Shown here piece after piece: positions 1 to 64,000 of a DNA stretch of 64,000 nt. The DNA is from Sipunculus nudus. Taxonomy: Eukaryota; Annelida; Sipuncula; Golfingiida; Sipunculidae. Each line of letters opens with the position of its first letter. The stretch's first letter is position 1. The position numbers and the translations under genes are program-made. The notes under the pieces were generated by a model. The model was not told the origin of the DNA. It did not search any database and saw only the letters and a program-made list of their open reading frames with translations. The stretch covers positions 6,520,101-6,584,100 of the forward strand of contig CM049319.1 of NCBI GenBank assembly GCA_026874595.1, in the 5' to 3' direction.

Positions 1-570
1 TTCTGACAGGTCTGATATCAGACAACAACCATTCTCTAAATCGGACCAAAAATTGAAGGAAAATGACTGAAACTGCACTGAAAAAGGATTTCTAAGGTGG
101 CTAACTGGCAGACATAATGGATTTCTGACAAGTCTGACATTTGATATCACACATCCTCCAATAAGAGACCAAACTTGGGGCAAATTCTCCAAATGATGTT
201 ACAGTAATGAATGTCCAAAACAATTCAAAAGGCATGCTCAGGCGCGCATATCAGATTTACAGATATGCAAATGTAAAAGTGTAGGTCCATTATTTTTTAT
301 TATTTTTTGGCTAAAAGAATTATTTCTGGGGGATGCAAACACACCCCATAACTTCGAGAATATAGGTCGCAGTGACCTAATTTCAGGTTTGCCAGGAGAT
401 CTTTTTAGAACCTCTAAGACTGCATAAGGTTCATGGCCCTAGCCCCTACGGTTACGATTTGTGCCCTGCTAACAGCCAGACGGACGGCCGGCCGGACGGA
501 CAGAGGAAGGACGACGGACAAAGACCCATCGCTATAGCCCAGCATGACTGAAAGTCAGCTGAGCTAAAAA
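1..570. mobile_element. Deletion derivative of the GTCAGCTGAGCTAAAAA element, left end outside
   Basis: Bases 1-305 align with 45160-45430 and 310-570 with 46795-47072; the array-bearing centre is missing. The end shows GGACGGCCGGCCGGACGGACAG, the TGACTGAAAGTCA hairpin and GTCAGCTGAGCTAAAAAC. The start of the element lies beyond the window. Confidence 0.6.
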
Positions 571-59313
<58,743 letters not shown>

Positions 59314-62300
59314 CTGGAAAATGAGATAAAACCAGTGATGAGTCAATTTATTTTAAACTAGCCCGAAATGCCATTCAGTTTTTCCATTATAACTCAATTA
59401 AACATTTCAAAGAGGATATGCTGATAAAAAAGCAAAGAAAATAATCTTCCTGAAATTCTTCCTAACCTTAATTTCTAAATCCTCATGCAACATACTGCCA
59501 CTCTATGTATTTTTTCATTATACAATATTTAATGGGAAAGAAATTTGTATTCTTTGTATTTACATGTGAAATCTAGTACATTCTTTGGCCTTTTTAATCT
59601 TTATTTTGATTACCATTCAGACTCTGATGACTACAGATGCTTGACTTGCATGAAGTTCATCATGGTATTAAGACTGTAATTTACATTTGTTCAATATTTT
59701 TGTACATGCATCTTGAATGAGATCTGCATGATATCTGGGTTCTTTTAGCACCAAGTGAATTATCTGATAGAGTTTCTGAACTCTTAAAACATTGTAAACA
59801 GTGTTAAATTGTTTATTATTAAAGATGCATGTTTATAATCAGTAGCATGTAATGTACTATAAGGTACTATAAAACTGATGTACAGGATAATGAAGAAGAA
59901 AGAAGAGGGAATCACTGGCACATCACTCAGCAGTGATACACAGATGATGACCATGCACATGCACTTCTGCCTCTGCAGCACATCCCTTGGCTGGCAGCAA
60001 ATTATAAGGCTGCTGCACTGCAGTAACCAGGAAAAGCTGATGGAGCAAGCAGGGTGCATGGCTGCCAGAAATAGCGGAAGACTGTTTACATTATATTCAC
60101 AATGTTTGTTTCTGCTTCGTTGCTACACTAAGTACTGTAGTGCTGGTCACCTTGCTGGGCCAGCAACAGAGAAAGAGGAGGATACAGCAGAGACAATGGC
60201 CAACTATTAGAATGGCCCTCAGTAGAGCCCATACCTCTGCCAAAAAAAATCCTACTACATCCACCCCTTCATCTGCATCTGTATTAAAATTAATGTCATC
60301 TTCCATGCCCAATTTCATCTTCCATGCCCATGTCCAACCCCTGTGTACACATAGTTTATTGAAAATTGCTTTAGTGGTTTTTGTGCAGTCTTGCAAACAA
60401 CAAATACTGTATCAAAACTTATTTAATGCGGTTTCAGTTAAATTTTGTAATCATTTGGGATTATATGTGTCTTTTGAAATTATTTCAATTCTATCTTTGG
60501 ATGTCCAGGCCTCAACACATTTTAAGAAGAAAATGAAGTCTTTGAATGTATAGTTGTAGATGTCACTCCAAACAAAGTGCAAAGTATCCAAGACATATCT
60601 CCCAGGTTAGCTCCAGATCACCCGAGGTCAAGATCAGAAGTCAGACAAGCCAGAAGAGCAGCAGCACTCGTGTCCACTCAGCGATGAACATCTGAGCACC
60701 CAAGCCACCACATGCAGACAGTTGGCCCAAGTCTAGAACCTTAACAATGAATGATACCAGGGGGATCTTTGTTTTTTTTTCATTAGCCATTATATTCTAA
60801 GAATGTTAGTAAGAGTGCAGGATCAGTCCTCCCCATTCAAGTAACTAGCATCTATCATGGCAAGCATCACAATTCACCATTTCCCCATGTTTGTGATTAT
60901 TTTGTGGATAAGCACGAATTTAACTCAAGTGTTTAGCTTGTATCTGTAACTGAGGTGCTCAATCTGAAAAGATCTGTATAAATATCTGTGTTGTTCATCT
61001 CTGAAACAGTAAGTGCACAGTAAGTTCACCAGAATATATATATTGAAAGTGATCAGGACAGACAACAACAAGTTAATGTTATGCAGCTTTTAGTGTCCTT
61101 TGAGCTGATAATTGGTAATATCTAAAATATTGATTTAATATTTTTACTGAATCTGAGTCACATTCAGCTGCTGTATTGTTTGGAGACTGATATGTTTGTT
61201 GCAGTAAGGATTTAAATGATTAGGGTAATATTGTATTACTTGTTAATTTATATACAAACTGAATATACAGCTATGTGTACTCAAAGAAAGACTTTAAAAC
61301 TTAAATGAACTCCTTTTATCAAGGACTGATTGAATAAAATGAATCACACACTATAATACCATTACCTCTTTCAAACTCTGTATCTCTGTACTGAACCCTA
61401 GACCACTTACTCTATAGGTCTATCCTATTTACTGAAGGAGTTCCTAAGCCACCCATCCCTGATACTACTATGGTAATTAATACCAGCAAATGGAGAGCTT
61501 TGATTCCATTTAACTTTCATATCAATTAATGATGTGCCTGTAAGATGAATTACTCCCTGCACTCTGACACAGACAGCATGAGAAGTGATGTATCAGCCTG
61601 TTACTGTCAGAGAGGAGACAAGGTCATCAGAGGTCAGCAGCCTCACTTGACATCCACGTCATCCATGAGACAAACTGATATATTTCTTTCCTAAATAATG
61701 CAATTATGTAAAGCTCCTTCTCACATGTTAAAGCAATGAATACAAGATATCCCTGATGTGCAGGACCACGTCAAATGATGACATATATATAAAATAATAT
61801 AATACCAATGTTAAGATAGCACCAACTTCTATTCATAGTGTTTTGAATGCTGATTTTAGTAAGAACATAGCATTTCTCAAAATGCTCTTAAAGGTGTTTT
61901 AATATATTTTCATGATTACTGTGTTTATATTTAGAATTGTGATATATGTGTTGTTTTAGCATCGATATTCTCTCCTAATATTGGAGCTTACTATTTAAAT
62001 AAATCCATATACACAAACCATATATGTACAAGTATGACACACGGTATTAAAATATATATATCATAAAATCTGATGCCACAGTTTGACAGAAGTATGATAT
62101 ATAATTGTGATAATTTCAGGTTGTGAAGTTCCTAGGCCTCTCTCATCATGTTTGACTGTAAGGGGTCACGGAGTGCTCTGTGTTTCTCCATACCCTGGTG
62201 GAATGGTGTTTCACACTTCCTCACACTGCGTAAAAACCCAGCCGGGACGAATCAAGTATGGAGTATGGTATCTCAGAGGAAACACACCCCGTGATTATCT

Positions 62301-62402
62301 CCCTCATCACGCTCACATCACCTGAATGCCACACCTGTTGTTAATCATTAGTACACACAGGTTATCTGCATCAATGAATGATGCTATATCCTAATACATA
62401 AC
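59314..62402. other. Intron upstream of exon 2
   Basis: No first exon of vinculin was found. The part 59880-60720 is richer in GC with several overlapping plus-strand frames and may be a decayed repeat or pseudogene. A block at 62110-62330 has higher GC with no match I know. Confidence 0.5.
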
Positions 62403-64000
62403 TAACTAGACATTTCTTGGCACCGCAGGTGCCAGAGTATCCCCAGACATAGTAGGCCCCCCCCCCCTTTATAAATAGACCCCCATTTTTAGCTGCATAT
62501 ACTGACACTTGGCATATTTATTGTTTCTTCCATCTAACAATCCACAATCTTGTTGAAGATGTTGGTCCTGTGACCTTGATCTTTTTAAAGATGTGTCCTG
62601 TGACCCTGACCTTTGACCTCATGACCCCAAAATCAATTCTGGTCTTGCTTTTCCAATGGGACATATGCAAGTTAAGTTTGAAATCTATACATCAATAAAG
62701 CAGGAATTATCACCCAGAAACTAATTTTTGGACAAATGGCTCCTGTGACCTTCACCTTTGACCTTGTGACCTCAAAATTGATAGTGTTCTTCCTCTCTTG
62801 GCAGGAGAACTATATGTGCAATATGAAAGATCTGAGATGAAATGTTTGGCTGAAAATGCATCCACATCTTTTTAGAGATGTGTCCTGTGACCTTTGACCT
62901 CATGACCCCAAAATCAATTTGGGTCTTGCTTTTCCAATGGGACATACACAAGTCAAGTTTGAAATCCATACATCAATAAAAGCAGATATTATCATCCAGA
63001 AACTAATTTTTGGACAGATGGCTCCTGTGACCTTCACCTTTGACCTTGTGACCTCAAAATTGATAGTGTTCTTCCTCTCTTGGCAGGTGAACTATATGTG
63101 CAAGATGAAAGATCTGAGATGAATTGTTTAGCTGAAAATGCATCCACAATCTTTTTAAAGAGGTTTCCTGTGACCTTGACCTTTGACCTCATGACCCCAA
63201 AATCAATAAAGGTCTTGCTTTTCCAATGGGTCAAATTCAAGTCAAGTTTGAAATCCATACATCAATAAAAGAAGGAATTATCATCCAGAAACTAATTTTT
63301 GGACAGATGGCTCCTGTGACCTTCACTTTTGACCTTGTGACCTCAAAATTGATAGGGTTCTTCCATCCACTCTTGGCAGGTGAACTATATGTGCAAGATG
63401 AAAGATCTGAGATGAAATGTTTGGCTGAAAATGCATCCACAATCTTTTTAAAGATGCCCTGTGACCTTGATCTTTGACCTCATGACCCCTAAATCAATTT
63501 GGGTCTTGCTTTTCCAATGGGACATATACAAGTCAAGTTTGAAATCCATACATCAATTATGCATCCACAGTCTTTTTAAAGATGCCCTGTGACCTTGATC
63601 TTTGACCTCATGACCCCAAAATCAATTTGGGTCTTGCTTTTCCAATGGGACATATACAAGTCAAGTTTGATATCCATACATCAATAATAGCAGGATTTAT
63701 CATCCAGAAACTAATTTTTGGACAGATGGCTCCTGTGACCTTCACCTAGGACCTTGTGACCTCAAAACTGATAGGGGTCTTCCTCTATTGGCAGATGACT
63801 TACATGTGCAAGATGAAAGGTCTGAGATGAAATGTTTGGCTGAAAATGCATCCACAATCTTTTCAAAGATGTGTCCTGTGACCTTGACCTTTCACCTCAT
63901 GACCCCTAAAATAAATTGGAGTCTTGCTTTTTCAATGGGACATATGTAAGTCAAGTTTGAAATCAATACATCAATAAAAGCAGGAATTATCATCCAGAAA
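62403..64000. mobile_element. Same element family, copy 2, cut by the window end
   Basis: The first ~190 bases are nearly identical to 51193-51380, including the hairpin and GTATCCCCAGACATAGT. The 288-bp array follows (units near 62596, 62883, 63166, 63455, 63874), with one shortened unit at about 63455-63583. The right end is not in the window. High similarity to copy 1 suggests recent movement or ongoing exchange. It lies in the intron before exon 2. Confidence 0.7.

Overview
This looks like animal nuclear DNA, most likely from a mollusc and probably a bivalve. It is AT-rich, and a single protein-coding gene is spread over many small exons with GT-AG introns. The introns are littered with short non-autonomous transposons, tRNA-derived SINEs and tandem arrays built on a TGACCTTGACCTTTGACC core. 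That repeat style, and an element ending in GTCAGCTGAGCTAAAAA, match what I remember of bivalve genomes. The species cannot be fixed from the sequence alone.

The whole window is one gene on the minus strand: vinculin, the actin- and talin-binding adaptor of focal adhesions and cell-cell junctions. I could place 25 internal exons between 59313 (N-terminal side) and 3698 (C-terminal side). All have AG acceptors and GT donors, and codon phase is kept across every junction. They cover the protein from about human residue 20 to the middle of the tail. The first exon (about 19 codons) should lie beyond 64000 and the last about 55 codons beyond base 1; I found neither inside. The head runs from 59.3 to 20.8 kb (D1: 59.3-37.5 kb; a two-repeat D2/D3 region: 33.4-27.6 kb; D3/D4: 25.5-20.8 kb). 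The proline-rich linker runs from 20.8 to 5.6 kb and the tail from 5.1 to 3.7 kb.

The most unusual region is the linker. Between the exon with the VASP-type motif (20801-20918) and the PPRPPPP exon (5593-5717) are five extra exons at 17288-17548, 14501-14635, 13222-13350, 10570-10614 and 7979-8077. Every one starts and ends in phase 1, so any subset can be skipped without changing frame. Together they add 223 codons and could in principle give 32 linker variants. Vertebrates tune vinculin with one metavinculin exon placed inside the tail. Here the variability lies upstream in the linker, and the tail exon is single. The same zone holds a candidate alternative terminal exon (16403-16431) that would give a tail-less protein, a CpG-rich patch with a possible internal first exon (18.5-19.8 kb), and a dense cluster of TCACATGA-type E-boxes beside an exon.

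The long introns carry the repeats. There are two copies of a ~2 kb element with inverted ends enclosing 288-bp dimeric repeats (51193-53224 and 62403 to the window end), and an older-looking monomeric ~144-bp array (46.2-46.8 kb) inside another element (45107-47072) whose shortened relative is at 1-570. There are also an inverted-repeat element with AATTC-rich arms (17655-18175), a 414-bp TIR element (24755-25168), a fold-back-like structure (41346-42481), a near-identical 120-bp duplication, several SINEs and microsatellites. I found no second convincing protein gene, tRNA, rRNA or CRISPR array.
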